Positions 37,784 to 47,332 of a stretch of 64,000 nt of DNA are shown here, one piece after another. The stretch is from positions 104,001 through 168,000 of the forward strand of contig CAMYJT010000011.1 of the NCBI GenBank assembly GCA_947258785.1, written 5' to 3'. Both the position numbers and the translations under genes were made by a program. How positions within the stretch are numbered: the stretch's first letter is position 1; every line of letters begins with the position of its first letter. The stretch comes from an uncultured Gammaproteobacteria bacterium (GTDB taxonomy: Bacteria > Pseudomonadota > Gammaproteobacteria > Arenicellales > JAANXG01). The notes under the pieces are model-generated. The model was not told where the DNA came from. It ran no database searches and worked only from the letters and a program-made list of their open reading frames with translations.

Positions 37784-38971
37784 TCAGCTCATCCTCTCCA
37801 CGGCCATGGCCGTGGCCTCGCCGCCACCGATGCAGAGCGCCGCCACGCCGCGTTTGAGCCCGTATTTCTCCAGCGCGTTCAACAGCGTCACCAGGATCCG
37901 CGCCCCGGACGCCCCGATCGGGTGACCAAGGGCACAGGCGCCACCGTGCACGTTGACCTTGTCGTGGGGAATGTCCAGGTCGTGCATGGCCGCCATCGTG
38001 ACTACGGCAAAGGCCTCGTTTATCTCGTACAAGTCTACGGCCGAACACGGCCAATTCAGTTGCTCCTGCAGTTTTCGTACGGCGTAGACGGGGGCGGTGG
38101 TGAACCAGCATGGTGCATGGGCATGTGTCGCATGGCCGGTGATCTGCGCCAGTGGCCGCCAGCCGTTGCGTTCTGCTGCTGACAGCCGGGTCAGGACCAG
38201 TGCCGCGGCGCCGTCCGAAATCGAACTCGAATTCGCGGGGGTCACCGTCCCGTTGTCGCGAAATGCCGGTTTCAACGTTGGGATTTTTGCAATTTTGGCC
38301 TGATGCGGTTGCTCGTCGTGGTGCACAGTGTGTGTGCCTTTGCGCGTGGTGACCGGTACCGGGATCACTTCGCGAGCGAACGTGCCGTCGTCGATCGCCT
38401 GTTTGGCCCGGGTCAGCGAGGTGATGGCAAACTCATCCTGCGCCTCCCGGGGGAAGCCGTATTTCTCGGCACAATCCTCGGCAAAGGTGCCCATCAGCCG
38501 CCCCCGGTCGTAGGCGTCCTCGAGTCCATCCAAGAACATGTGATCCACGACCCGGCCGTGTCCCATCCGGTACCCCGCGCGGGCCTTGGGCAACAGATAG
38601 GGCGCATTGGTCATACTCTCCATGCCGCCCGCCACCATGACCTCATTGACGTCGGCACGGATGAGGTCATGGGCCAGCATGGTGGCCTTCATTCCGGAGC
38701 CACACATCTTGTTCACGGTGGTGCAGCCGACACGGTCTGGGATCCCCGCCCCGCGAGAGGCCTGACGAGCGGGGGCTTGACCCTGCCCGGCGGGCAGCAC
38801 ACAACCCATGATCACCTCCTGCACGAACTCTACGGCTACCCCGCCGCGTTCGGTGGCGGCCCGGATTGCCGCGGCGCCGAGCTCGGATGCGCTGGCCTCC
38901 GTGAGCTCGCCCCGAAAACCGCCCATCGGCGTTCGGGCGGCGCCGACGATCACGATTGGGTCTTTTTGCAT
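37784..38971 (-). CDS. Acetyl-CoA C-acetyltransferase (thiolase)
   Basis: Cleaves acetoacetyl-CoA, or condenses two acetyl-CoA. The 395-residue protein contains the nucleophilic cysteine in NKMCGSGMKATM, the catalytic His in GGACALGHPIGASGARI and the second cysteine in ALCIGGGEATAMAVE. The start at 38971 has GGAGAG upstream; an upstream ATG at 39007 lacks a comparable site. Placed between liuA and liuB, it would consume acetoacetyl-CoA from leucine degradation. Confidence 0.93.
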   Translation of the reverse strand: MQKDPIVIVGAARTPMGGFRGELTEASASELGAAAIRAATERGGVAVEFVQEVIMGCVLPAGQGQAPARQASRGAGIPDRVGCTTVNKMCGSGMKATMLAHDLIRADVNEVMVAGGMESMTNAPYLLPKARAGYRMGHGRVVDHMFLDGLEDAYDRGRLMGTFAEDCAEKYGFPREAQDEFAITSLTRAKQAIDDGTFAREVIPVPVTTRKGTHTVHHDEQPHQAKIAKIPTLKPAFRDNGTVTPANSSSISDGAAALVLTRLSAAERNGWRPLAQITGHATHAHAPCWFTTAPVYAVRKLQEQLNWPCSAVDLYEINEAFAVVTMAAMHDLDIPHDKVNVHGGACALGHPIGASGARILVTLLNALEKYGLKRGVAALCIGGGEATAMAVERMS

Positions 38972-39018
38972 TATTCGCTCTCCTCGCCCAGTGATTTCAG
39001 CCGGCACCGGCTACCGGG

Positions 39019-40188
39019 TTATTTCGTTTCATCGAATAACTCACGGCCGATCAACATCCGTCGCACCTCGCTGGTGCCGGCGCCGATCTCATACAGTTTC
39101 GCATCACGCAGAAACCGCCCGGTCGGGTAGTCGTTGATGTAACCGTTGCCACCGAGGGCCTGGATGGCCTGCAAGGCCATCCAGGTCGCCTTCTCGGCGG
39201 CAAACAGGATGGCGCCGGCGGCGTCTTTGCGCGCGACCTGGCCGCGGTCGCAGGCCTTGGCAACGGCGTAGACGTACGCCTTACTGGCGTTAACGGTGGT
39301 ATACATATCGGCGAGCTTGCCCTGCATGAGTTGAAACTCCCCGATCGGCCGTTCGAATTGCTCACGCTCGTGCACATAGGGCACGACCACATCCATGCAT
39401 GCCTGCATGATCCCCAGCGGCCCCCCCGACAGCACGACGCGTTCGTAGTCCAGGCCGCTCATCAACACGCCTACCCCCCGGTTGAGTTCACCCAGCAGAT
39501 TGTCGACCGGCACCGCACAGTCCTGGAACACCAACTCGCAGGTATTCGAGCCGCGCATGCCGAGCTTGTCCAGTTTCTGAGCGGTAGAGAATCCGTCGAA
39601 TCCTTTCTCGATCAAGAACGCGGAGATACCGTTGGCGCCGGCCGTCGTGTCGGTCTTGGCGTAGACGATCAACACGTCGGCATCGGGACCATTGGTAATC
39701 CACATCTTGTTGCCGTTCAATACGTAGTGATCGCCCTTACGGTCCGCGCGCAGGCGCATGCCGACCACGTCGGAGCCCGCCCCGGGTTCGCTTATCGCCA
39801 GCGCCCCAACGTGCTCGCCGCTGATCAAGCCGGGCAGGTACCTCTGTTTTTGGTCCGCGTCGCTGTTGCGTTGTATCTGATTCACGCACAGGTTGGAATG
39901 CGCGCCGTAGGACAAGCCCACGGACGCCGACGCCCGGCTGATCTCCTCCATGGCCAACACGTGTTCGAGATAACCCATGCCGGCGCCACCGTAGTCGTCG
40001 TCCACGGTAATGCCGAGCAGGCCCAGTGCCCCCATTTTTCGCCACAGGTCTGCGGGAAACTGGTTGTCCCGGTCGATCTGATCGGCCCGGGGCGCAATTT
40101 CATTACGGGCGAACTCACCGACCGAGTCACGCAACATATCGGCGGTGTCACCGAGATCGTAATCGAGGGTAGGGTAGGACATCGTCAT
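39019..40188 (-). CDS. liuA: Isovaleryl-CoA dehydrogenase
   Basis: FAD-dependent oxidation of isovaleryl-CoA to 3-methylcrotonyl-CoA. It is a 389-residue acyl-CoA dehydrogenase. The N-terminal [36 protein letters not shown] and [17 protein letters not shown] are typical. The catalytic base is the unusual helix-G glutamate in [17 protein letters not shown], which marks isovaleryl-CoA dehydrogenases. It lies just downstream of the regulator gene. Confidence 0.94.
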   Translation of the reverse strand: MTMSYPTLDYDLGDTADMLRDSVGEFARNEIAPRADQIDRDNQFPADLWRKMGALGLLGITVDDDYGGAGMGYLEHVLAMEEISRASASVGLSYGAHSNLCVNQIQRNSDADQKQRYLPGLISGEHVGALAISEPGAGSDVVGMRLRADRKGDHYVLNGNKMWITNGPDADVLIVYAKTDTTAGANGISAFLIEKGFDGFSTAQKLDKLGMRGSNTCELVFQDCAVPVDNLLGELNRGVGVLMSGLDYERVVLSGGPLGIMQACMDVVVPYVHEREQFERPIGEFQLMQGKLADMYTTVNASKAYVYAVAKACDRGQVARKDAAGAILFAAEKATWMALQAIQALGGNGYINDYPTGRFLRDAKLYEIGAGTSEVRRMLIGRELFDETK

Positions 40189-40258
40189 AACGGTTCACCT
40201 GAGTTAGCTTTTTGAGAACGACGATCTGCACACTGCGCCAGGAATCGAACTTCGCGCA

Positions 40259-40657
40259 TCAGGCCCGAGCCTGCATTGTGGCCAGACGCTCCCGACACTG
40301 ACTCTCGATTTGTTTCAATTCGTCGAGTGTCAGCTCGATGTCCCGTTGCCGGCGTGTCAACACCGCCCGTTGCTCGTTGAGCTTGTCGAGCATGTACTCG
40401 AGCTGTCCGGTTTCGCCGGGGTCGGAGTCGTACATGTCCAGGATTTCACGAATCTCCTCCAGCGAAAAACCAATGCGTTTACCGCGTAACACCAATTTTA
40501 AGCGTACCCGGTCACGCGGCGAATAGATGCGCGTCAATCCGTTGCGCCGCGGTTGGAGCAGACCTTTGTCCTCGTAGAACCGTATGGTGCGGGTGGTGAC
40601 ACCGAATTCCTTGGCTAGCGCAGTGATGGTGTAGGTGGTGCTCGATCTTGGCTTCAT
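40259..40657 (-). CDS. liuR: MerR-family regulator of branched-chain degradation (LiuR-like)
   Basis: A 132-residue protein. The N-terminal helix-turn-helix TYTITALAKEFGVTTRTIRFYEDKGLLQP is followed by a coiled coil (about residues 80-125) containing RRQRDIELTLDEL. It has no metal-binding cysteines of the heavy-metal type. It leads the leucine operon and is divergent from the mutase gene. A perfect palindrome in the shared promoter is its probable binding site. Confidence 0.92.
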   Translation of the reverse strand: MKPRSSTTYTITALAKEFGVTTRTIRFYEDKGLLQPRRNGLTRIYSPRDRVRLKLVLRGKRIGFSLEEIREILDMYDSDPGETGQLEYMLDKLNEQRAVLTRRQRDIELTLDELKQIESQCRERLATMQARA

Positions 40658-40692
40658 CGGTCGATTTCTGGTGGCCGGGCCGGGAATCCTAG

Positions 40693-40722
40693 TTGACGTT
40701 TACGTAAACGTCAACCTACAAT
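40693..40722. promoter_or_regulatory. Divergent MerR-type promoter with a 22-bp palindromic operator
   Basis: TTGACGTTTAC (40693-40703) is immediately followed by its exact reverse complement (40704-40714). On the plus strand TTGACG is a -35 element separated by 18 nt from the -10 TACAAT (40717-40722), serving the mutase gene. On the minus strand the mirror TTGACG is 17 nt from TAGGAT (40691-40686), serving liuR and the leucine operon. A site within a long spacer is the typical MerR arrangement. Confidence 0.75.
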
Positions 40723-40783
40723 GCATTACCGACAGGCTAAGGCTTGTTACCATTTGATGCCCGCGAGTCCGGAGGAGGAGCCC

Positions 40784-43700
40784 ATGGTATCCGCACCCGC
40801 CGAAGTACTGGCTTCGATTAAGTGCGCCGCGTTCGAGCACCCGGTTCGGTTCGTCACCGCGGCGAGTTTGTTCGACGGCCACGACGCATCGATCAACATC
40901 ATCCGCAGGATCCTGCAATCCACCGGTGTCGAGGTGATTCATCTCGGTCACAACCGTTCGGTTCGGGAGATCGTGGACGCAGCGGTTGACGAGGACGCGC
41001 AGGCCATCGCCGTCAGCTCGTATCAGGGTGGCCATGTGGAATATTTCAAGTATATGGTGGACATGCTGCACGAACTGGGCGCGGGGCAGGTTCGGGTCTT
41101 CGGCGGTGGCGGAGGCGTTATCGTTCCGACGGAAATACGCGAGCTGCACGAGTACGGCGTGACGCGGATCTACGCGCCGGAGGACGGCCAGCGCATGGGT
41201 CTACAGGGCATGGTCGAAGACATGATCGGCCACTGCGACTTCGATCCCAGCGAGGTGGCGCCGCCGGATATTGAACGGCTGCAGCGGGGCGATTGGTCGG
41301 AGCTGGCCCGCACCATAACCGCGTTGGAAAACGGCACACTGGACACCGAACAACGCCAGCAGCTGGATCAGGCCATCGCTGCGCACACCGACCGCGGTGT
41401 GGTGCTGGGCATTACCGGCACCGGCGGTGCGGGCAAGTCTTCCTTGACCGACGAGTTGATACGGCGACTTCGGTTCGATCAACAGGACCGCCTGAGGATC
41501 GCCCTGCTGGCCATCGATCCGTCCCGGCGCAAAACCGGGGGCGCACTGCTGGGTGACCGCGTGCGAATGAATGCGATCGACGGTGCGGCGGTGTACATGC
41601 GCTCTTTGGCTACGCGTGATGCGCAGACGGAGATTCCGGCCTATCTGACGGAAGTCATTGGCGCCGCAAAGCTTGCCGGCGCCGACGTGGTTATCGTCGA
41701 GACCCCGGGCATCGGGCAGGGCGATGCGGGAATTGTGTCCCATGTCAATGTGTCCCTGTACGTCATGACCCCGGAATTCGGCGCTGCCAGTCAGCTCGAG
41801 AAAATCGATATGCTCGATTTCGCCGACGTGATTGCCATCAACAAGTATGATCGCAAGGGCGGCGCCGACGCTGTGCGCGATGTGCGCAAACAAGTGCAGC
41901 GGAACCGGGAGGCGTTCAGCACTTCCCTCGAAGAGTTGCCGGTGTACGGAACCATTGCGGCCCGATTCAACGACGATGGCGTGACCGCCCTGTACCATGG
42001 AATGTGCGATGTCCTGTCCAACTCGCTGCAGCTCACGGATGGTGTGCTGCCGCAGGCGTCGACCAAGATCTCGACCAACAGCACCGCCATTGTGCCGACC
42101 AGCCGCCGGGCGTATCTGGCGGAGATCGCCCAGGAGGTTCGTGACTACCGAAAAACCGTCGAAATCCAGGCGCGTATTGCCCGCGAGCGGCAGCAGCTCA
42201 CCGAAACCCGGCGCATGCTGCGCGAGGCCGGTGGCGACGCAGGGGGGTTGGATGCATTGATCGCGGAACGTGAGCGCCGATTGGATACGCGGGCTGCCAA
42301 ATTGCTGCAGATTTGGCCCAAGGTGAAAGAAAGTTATGCCGGCGACACCTACGTCGTGAAAATCCGTGACCGGGAACTCAGCACCGAACTCACCCACACG
42401 ACCTTGTCCGGCACCAAGATCCCCAAGGTGGTACTGCCCAGATATGAAGACCACGGTGAGTTGCTGAGATGGCTGTTGCTCGAAAACGTACCGGGCAGTT
42501 TTCCCTACACCGCAGGCGTGTTTGCATTCAAACGCGAGGGCGAGGAACCGACGCGCATGTTCGCCGGGGAAGGGGATGCCGCGCGCACCAATCGGCGATT
42601 CAAGCAGTTGTCCGCACACGCGGGCGCCAAACGGCTGTCGACGGCCTTCGATTCGGTGACCCTGTACGGCTGGGATCCGGACGAGCGGCCGGATATCTAT
42701 GGCAAGGTCGGAAATTCCGGCGTCTCCATCGCCACCTTGGACGATATGAAGGTATTGTACGACGGGTTTAACCTCTGTGATCCCGCGACCTCGGTGTCGA
42801 TGACCATCAACGGTCCGGCGCCGATTCTGCTGGCAATGTTTCTCAACACCGCCATTGACCAACAGATCGGCAAATTCGAAACGGAAAACAACCGCTTACC
42901 CACCGATGAGGAGATCGGCAAGATCCGCGCTTGGGCGCTGGAAAATGTGCGCGGTACGGTGCAGGCGGATATCTTGAAGGAAGACCAGGGCCAGAACACC
43001 TGCATCTTTTCCACCGAGTTCAGCCTCAAACTCATGGGCGACATTCAGGAGTATTTCGTCCAACATCGGGTGCGGAACTTTTATTCCGTATCTATTTCGG
43101 GCTATCACATCGCCGAGGCCGGGGCGAATCCGATTTCCCAACTAGCCTTCACCCTGGCCAACGGATTCACCTACGTCGAGGCCTATCTGGCCCGGGGTAT
43201 GCACATCGACGAGTTCGCCCCCAATCTGTCGTTTTTCTTTTCCAATGGCATGGAGCCGGAATATTCGGTGATGGGCCGGGTTGCCCGGCGGATCTGGTCC
43301 ACCGCGATGCGCTTCCGCTACGGCGCCAACGAACGCAGCCAGAAGCTGAAATACCACGTCCAGACGTCGGGACGGTCCCTGCACGCTCAGGAGATGGCAT
43401 TCAACGATATCCGCACTACCCTGCAGGCGCTGATCGCCGTCTACGACAACTGCAACAGTCTACACACCAACGCCTACGACGAGGCGGTCACCACACCGAC
43501 CGAGGAGTCCGTGCGGCGCGCCCTGGCGATTCAACTCATCATCAATCGCGAATGGGGGTTGGCGAAAAACGAGAATCCGAATCAAGGCGCGTTTATCATC
43601 GATGAGCTGACCGACCTGGTGGAGGAGGCCGTGTTGATTGAGTTCGAACGGCTGTCCGAGCGCGGAGGCGTATTGGGAGCGATGGAGACCGGCTATCAAC

Positions 43701-44047
43701 GCGGCAAGATCCAGGACGAATCGCTCTACTACGAGCACAAGAAGCACGACGGGAGCCTGCCGATCATAGGCGTCAACACCTTCGAGGGGGCGGCGCCCGA
43801 CGAGGTTAGCGCGATTCAACTCGCGCGGTCCACCGACGCCGAAAAGCAGGGGCAAATCCGACGGCTGAGGGAGTTCCAGGTGGTTCACGCGGGCGAATCC
43901 CAACTTGCCCTGGAACGGGCAAAGCAAGCGGCGGTCAATGGCGACAATGTGTTTGCGGAACTTATGAACGCTGTTCGTTGCTGCTCGTTGGGCCAGATTA
44001 CTCAAGCGCTGTTCGACGTCGGTGGTCAGTATCGCAGGAACATGTAA
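40784..44047 (+). CDS. icmF: Fused isobutyryl-CoA mutase (IcmF)
   Basis: A coenzyme-B12 enzyme of about 1,087 residues that interconverts isobutyryl-CoA and n-butyryl-CoA. It combines a B12-binding domain ([15 protein letters not shown]), a MeaI-type GTPase chaperone (P-loop [34 protein letters not shown]) and a mutase domain ([33 protein letters not shown]). Phe in TAGVF and Gln in NPISQLAFT match IcmF rather than methylmalonyl-CoA mutase, which has Tyr and Arg there. ATG 40784 follows a GGAGGAGGAG ribosome-binding site. It is divergent from liuR. Confidence 0.92.
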   Translation: MVSAPAEVLASIKCAAFEHPVRFVTAASLFDGHDASINIIRRILQSTGVEVIHLGHNRSVREIVDAAVDEDAQAIAVSSYQGGHVEYFKYMVDMLHELGAGQVRVFGGGGGVIVPTEIRELHEYGVTRIYAPEDGQRMGLQGMVEDMIGHCDFDPSEVAPPDIERLQRGDWSELARTITALENGTLDTEQRQQLDQAIAAHTDRGVVLGITGTGGAGKSSLTDELIRRLRFDQQDRLRIALLAIDPSRRKTGGALLGDRVRMNAIDGAAVYMRSLATRDAQTEIPAYLTEVIGAAKLAGADVVIVETPGIGQGDAGIVSHVNVSLYVMTPEFGAASQLEKIDMLDFADVIAINKYDRKGGADAVRDVRKQVQRNREAFSTSLEELPVYGTIAARFNDDGVTALYHGMCDVLSNSLQLTDGVLPQASTKISTNSTAIVPTSRRAYLAEIAQEVRDYRKTVEIQARIARERQQLTETRRMLREAGGDAGGLDALIAERERRLDTRAAKLLQIWPKVKESYAGDTYVVKIRDRELSTELTHTTLSGTKIPKVVLPRYEDHGELLRWLLLENVPGSFPYTAGVFAFKREGEEPTRMFAGEGDAARTNRRFKQLSAHAGAKRLSTAFDSVTLYGWDPDERPDIYGKVGNSGVSIATLDDMKVLYDGFNLCDPATSVSMTINGPAPILLAMFLNTAIDQQIGKFETENNRLPTDEEIGKIRAWALENVRGTVQADILKEDQGQNTCIFSTEFSLKLMGDIQEYFVQHRVRNFYSVSISGYHIAEAGANPISQLAFTLANGFTYVEAYLARGMHIDEFAPNLSFFFSNGMEPEYSVMGRVARRIWSTAMRFRYGANERSQKLKYHVQTSGRSLHAQEMAFNDIRTTLQALIAVYDNCNSLHTNAYDEAVTTPTEESVRRALAIQLIINREWGLAKNENPNQGAFIIDELTDLVEEAVLIEFERLSERGGVLGAMETGYQRGKIQDESLYYEHKKHDGSLPIIGVNTFEGAAPDEVSAIQLARSTDAEKQGQIRRLREFQVVHAGESQLALERAKQAAVNGDNVFAELMNAVRCCSLGQITQALFDVGGQYRRNM

Positions 44048-44121
44048 CGGGACCGGGTATAATCCCAGGCGGGAAGCCAAACCTGGATTCCATTTTGAAC
44101 TGGAACAACGGGAGAAGTATT

Positions 44122-44550
44122 GTGAAGACCATCCGGCAGTTATTGAAAGAAAAGGGACGGAAGATTGAATCGATCGGTCCCGATGAGACGGTATACGAGG
44201 CGATCAAGCGCATGGCGGACAAAGGGATCGGCGCGTTGGTCGTCTTGGAAGACGGCAAGCTGGTTGGAATCTTGAGCGAGCGCGACTACGCCCGCAAGGT
44301 CATCCTCGAAGGTAAGGCGTCCAATGACACCTCGGTGCGGGAGATTATGACGGTCCCGGTAGTCTGCGGACGTGAGAACCAATCGGTCGAGGAATCCATG
44401 GCGGTGCTGACCGAAAAACGCGTGAGACATCTGCCCGTCGTGGAGGGGGATGAGCTGGTGGGTATCATTTCCATTGGTGATCTGGTGAAGGCGATCATCG
44501 ACGACCAGAAGTTTGTAATCGAACAACTCGAGCATTACATTGCCGGTTGA
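44122..44550 (+). CDS. Two-CBS-domain protein
   Basis: A 142-residue cytoplasmic protein made only of two CBS motifs. The first contains MADKGIGALVVLEDGKLVGILSERDYARKV, the second VLTEKRVRHLPVVEGDELVGIISIGDLVK. Such domains bind adenine nucleotides and act as energy sensors. GTG 44122 is preceded by GGGAGA. The partner protein is unknown. It sits 74 nt after the mutase gene, so cotranscription is possible. Confidence 0.88.
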   Translation: MKTIRQLLKEKGRKIESIGPDETVYEAIKRMADKGIGALVVLEDGKLVGILSERDYARKVILEGKASNDTSVREIMTVPVVCGRENQSVEESMAVLTEKRVRHLPVVEGDELVGIISIGDLVKAIIDDQKFVIEQLEHYIAG

Positions 44551-44621
44551 CCACGACGCCGGCGCGATCGGCGGTCTCCGACCTTGTCATCCGGCAACCC
44601 GCAGGAATCGACGCCGCGGCT

Positions 44622-45410
44622 TCACTCCAGACTCGAAATACCAGCCGGCCGACGCGCCAGGAACTGCAGGATCGCATCGGCGGTTGCAAGCCGTTGCTCC
44701 CGGTGGGGGATGTGGCCGCAGTCGTCGAGCACCACCGTCTGCACCGGGCCGGCGACCCGGCGGGCAATGGCGGTCACCTGGTCGAGCGTTCCGTATGCGT
44801 CCTGACGACCCTGCAGCACCAGCGTTGCGCACACGATGTCTGCCAGCATGGCCTCGATGTTCCAGTTCTGAAAGTCCGGCCGCAACCACGTGTCGTACCA
44901 GGCCCGAAATACCTCGTCGGTGTTTTCTCCATGATAGCGGCGCAGCCGGTCGGCGAGATCGGTAGCGGCGTAGCTTGCCCCGGCGCGGCGGATTCCGGAT
45001 AGGGTCACGGGCTCCACGAAGACGTGTGGAGCCTCAAGGACGAGGCCGCGCAGTAAGGCCGGTTGCTGGCCGGCGTAGATCAGTGCAATCGATGCGCCGT
45101 CGCTGTGCCCGATGAGCACCGCGTCGCGGACCCCGGTGACGGCGAGCACCTCGGGCAGCACCTCCAACGCCTCGCGGTGCAGGTAATCGAGACCGCGCGG
45201 TGACGCCGCCGGGGCCGATCGGCCGTGCCCCTGACGGCTGTAGTTGAGGGCGCCGAAGCCGCTGCGCGCGGACAGGGCCTCGGGCAGATCCCTCCACATC
45301 GCCGCACACCCCAATGCTTCGTGCAGAAACACCAGCGTCGGCGCCTGATCGGGTCCGGGACCCGTCCAGCGGTATTCCAGCCGGCCGCCGGCGGCGCACA
45401 AAAAGGCCAT
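44622..45410 (-). CDS. Alpha/beta-fold hydrolase
   Basis: A 262-residue protein with a standard serine hydrolase triad. The nucleophile elbow is GHSDGAS, the acid is the Asp in LQGRQDAYGT and the base is the His in DDCGHIPHRE. VFLHEALGCAAMWRDL supplies the oxyanion region. The natural substrate cannot be read from sequence. It converges with the CBS protein. Confidence 0.88.
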   Translation of the reverse strand: MAFLCAAGGRLEYRWTGPGPDQAPTLVFLHEALGCAAMWRDLPEALSARSGFGALNYSRQGHGRSAPAASPRGLDYLHREALEVLPEVLAVTGVRDAVLIGHSDGASIALIYAGQQPALLRGLVLEAPHVFVEPVTLSGIRRAGASYAATDLADRLRRYHGENTDEVFRAWYDTWLRPDFQNWNIEAMLADIVCATLVLQGRQDAYGTLDQVTAIARRVAGPVQTVVLDDCGHIPHREQRLATADAILQFLARRPAGISSLE

Positions 45411-45787
45411 TCAACTCACCTATGAACCGTCATTGACGCCGTACATTGCATCGAGTTTCGGTCGGTGTGCATTCTCCGCACTATAACAAAAGGTTGCGAA
45501 TCAGGGCCCCTGCGAAGACAGTCGAAGTCCGACAGCGCCGGCAAAACCGATAGCCGGCGCCATCAACCGAGCGTGGCGGTGTTTGCGGATGCAATTACCA
45601 GTCGTACAATGTTGACTTGGTTGGGGAGCACGGGCCGCCCGGCGAGATATCCTTGGTGGGTGGTGTCGGGTTGTCGTATGATCCCCGCTATACATCTATG
45701 GCATGTGGTGGTGCCTGTCCGTGGGTAAACGGAACGGCGGGTTTTCAAAGTGAACGCATCCGGCCGTGCGGTGACAAGCACAAAGCA
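45411..45787. other. 377-nt intergenic region before the DUF11 lipoprotein gene
   Basis: No convincing gene is present. A possible promoter, TTGCGG (45583-45588) with 16 nt to TACAAT (45605-45610), would give a leader of about 170 nt. A small hairpin TCCGT-GGGTAA-ACGGA (about 45719-45735) lies in that leader. No known riboswitch consensus fits. Confidence 0.4.
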
Positions 45788-46564
45788 ATGAAGAAACTGA
45801 CGCTATCTATATCCGCTGCGCTTCTCGTTGGCTGCGGCGGCAACAGCACAAGCAGTGGCGGCGGTGGCGGCGGCATCGGTCCAACGCCTCACAGCGGCCT
45901 GTGGGAGTTGATCGCGAACGTAGCCATCACGATTGGCGATACGAACAACAGCTTCACCCACACGTCGAAAGTCCTTGTCGGTGCGGGCGGATCGGGCACG
46001 GTGCAGACGACCGATTCGAGCTGTGCGTTGAGCGCGCGGGCGTCCGGCAATTTGTTGACCTACGAGGAAACATGTTCGTTTACCAGTGGCTGCATTGTCA
46101 CGTTTACCGCGACGGCGGTGTTTTCCAAAGAAAGTCTGTCAGGCTCGTTCGGGACAAAACGGTTTGTCTGCTCCGGCAGTGCGACCAGCTACTCGGGCAA
46201 TCTGATCGGCTCCAAAGTGGCGGCGGAGACGGGTCTGCAACTCGCAAAGAGCGGCGTCTTCAACGACGAGGACGGCGACGGCAAAGCCGATGAGGGTGAG
46301 ACGATCACATATTCGTTTGCGGTAACCAACGGCAGCAGTGTCACATTGACCAATGTGCGGGTCACCGATCCTAATGTCCCGTTCATCTCTTGCCCCGGCG
46401 GCAATCCCATGGCCTCGCTCGGGCGCGGCGCGAGGGCAACTTGTACCGGTACGTACCACATCAGCCAGACTGACATCGCGGCCGGCAAGAAGGACAACAC
46501 GGCGACGGCGGACAGCAATGAGAGCAGCCCTGTGGACGCGACCGCGACAGTGAATTTGCCGTAG
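45788..46564 (+). CDS. Secreted lipoprotein with a DUF11-like domain
   Basis: A 258-residue protein. The signal peptide ends in a lipobox-like LLVGC, so the cysteine at about residue 16 is lipidated. A Gly/Ser linker (STSSGGGGGGIG) follows, then an unassigned beta-rich domain with several cysteines. The C-terminal half begins LQLAKSGVFNDEDGDGKADEGETITYSF, a calcium-loop-like DxDxDG segment leading into a DUF11 repeat (VTNGSSVTLTNVRVTDP). DUF11 repeats occur in surface proteins. The function is unknown. Confidence 0.72.
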   Translation: MKKLTLSISAALLVGCGGNSTSSGGGGGGIGPTPHSGLWELIANVAITIGDTNNSFTHTSKVLVGAGGSGTVQTTDSSCALSARASGNLLTYEETCSFTSGCIVTFTATAVFSKESLSGSFGTKRFVCSGSATSYSGNLIGSKVAAETGLQLAKSGVFNDEDGDGKADEGETITYSFAVTNGSSVTLTNVRVTDPNVPFISCPGGNPMASLGRGARATCTGTYHISQTDIAAGKKDNTATADSNESSPVDATATVNLP

Positions 46565-46720
46565 CGTGCAGACTACGGCGCCGCTCGGTGAGTCGATGCC
46601 GGCATTGTATCCGCCGCGCACGACGGTATGCCGGATCCCGCCGCCTTCGATGCGCCGGGCGGCGGACTGCCCCGGATTAGCTGTGTCGAACAACTGCGCG
46701 GGCGGCCCCAGGAGGTGACG

Positions 46721-47152
46721 TTGAAACACGACCCGGATTGCATCTTCTGTAAGATAGTCGCCGGTGAGATACCGTCGTTCAAGGTCTACGAGGACGAACC
46801 AACGCTCGGTTTCATGGACATCAATCCAGCCAATCCGGGCCATGTGCTGGCGATACCCAAGGCGCATTGGAAGGACGTCCACACCATCCCCGATCACGTG
46901 ATTGCGGCAACGGTGCAGACGGCGAAGCGGATCGCTTCCGCGGTCGAGGCGGCGCTCTCACCGCACGGCATCAATCTCGTACAGGCGAATGGGCCGGGCG
47001 CCGCGCAGTCGATTTTCCATTTTCACATGCATGTTGTACCGCGGCACAAAGGTGATGAATTGAAGTTGAACTGGGGCCTGCGGCCTGGAGACATGGCGCA
47101 GGTCGAGGCCATCGCGGAACGCATCAAGCGGTGCATTCCCCCGGCGGATTGA
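46721..47152 (+). CDS. HIT-family hydrolase
   Basis: A 143-residue histidine-triad protein. CIFCKIVAGEIPSFKVYEDE at the N-terminus (one zinc-type CxxC), GINLVQANGPGAAQSIFHFHMHVVPR at the active site with the HxHxH triad, and the rest are typical of bacterial HIT proteins that hydrolyse nucleoside phosphoramidates. The TTG at 46721 is chosen because a full AGGAGGTGA ribosome-binding site lies at the correct distance; the in-frame GTG 46715 is inside that site. Confidence 0.88.
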   Translation: MKHDPDCIFCKIVAGEIPSFKVYEDEPTLGFMDINPANPGHVLAIPKAHWKDVHTIPDHVIAATVQTAKRIASAVEAALSPHGINLVQANGPGAAQSIFHFHMHVVPRHKGDELKLNWGLRPGDMAQVEAIAERIKRCIPPAD

Positions 47153-47332
47153 GCAGCCACCCCCGCGGCGGCAGGGCAGTGGGCGGGGGCCCCCAGGTGC
47201 CCGATCCAGCGGGCCAGCAGATCGCGCGGAAAGCGTGGCAAAGTGGCGTGTCCCGCATTATAGTTAGCAAGTCTGATCATGCTGTGCATTATCAAATAAA
47301 TATATAACTATAGTCTTAAGTATCACCAGAGG

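Noticed and set aside
41201..42862. A 553-codon frame antisense to the fused mutase
   Set aside because: Shadow of the GTPase and mutase domains. No ribosome-binding site and no family resemblance.
40721..44047. A longer fused mutase starting at ATG 40721
   Set aside because: That ATG overlaps the -10 box TACAAT of the promoter. ATG 40784 has a strong ribosome-binding site and gives the family start.
40784..44047. Methylmalonyl-CoA mutase
   Set aside because: The GTPase domain is inserted between the B12 and mutase domains, and the Phe and Gln at the substrate pocket fit isobutyryl-CoA mutase better. Pivalyl-CoA mutase remains possible.
45600..45787. A riboswitch in the leader of the DUF11 lipoprotein
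   Set aside because: Only a short hairpin is visible. No match to the cyclic-di-GMP, cobalamin or other consensus sequences that I could check by eye.
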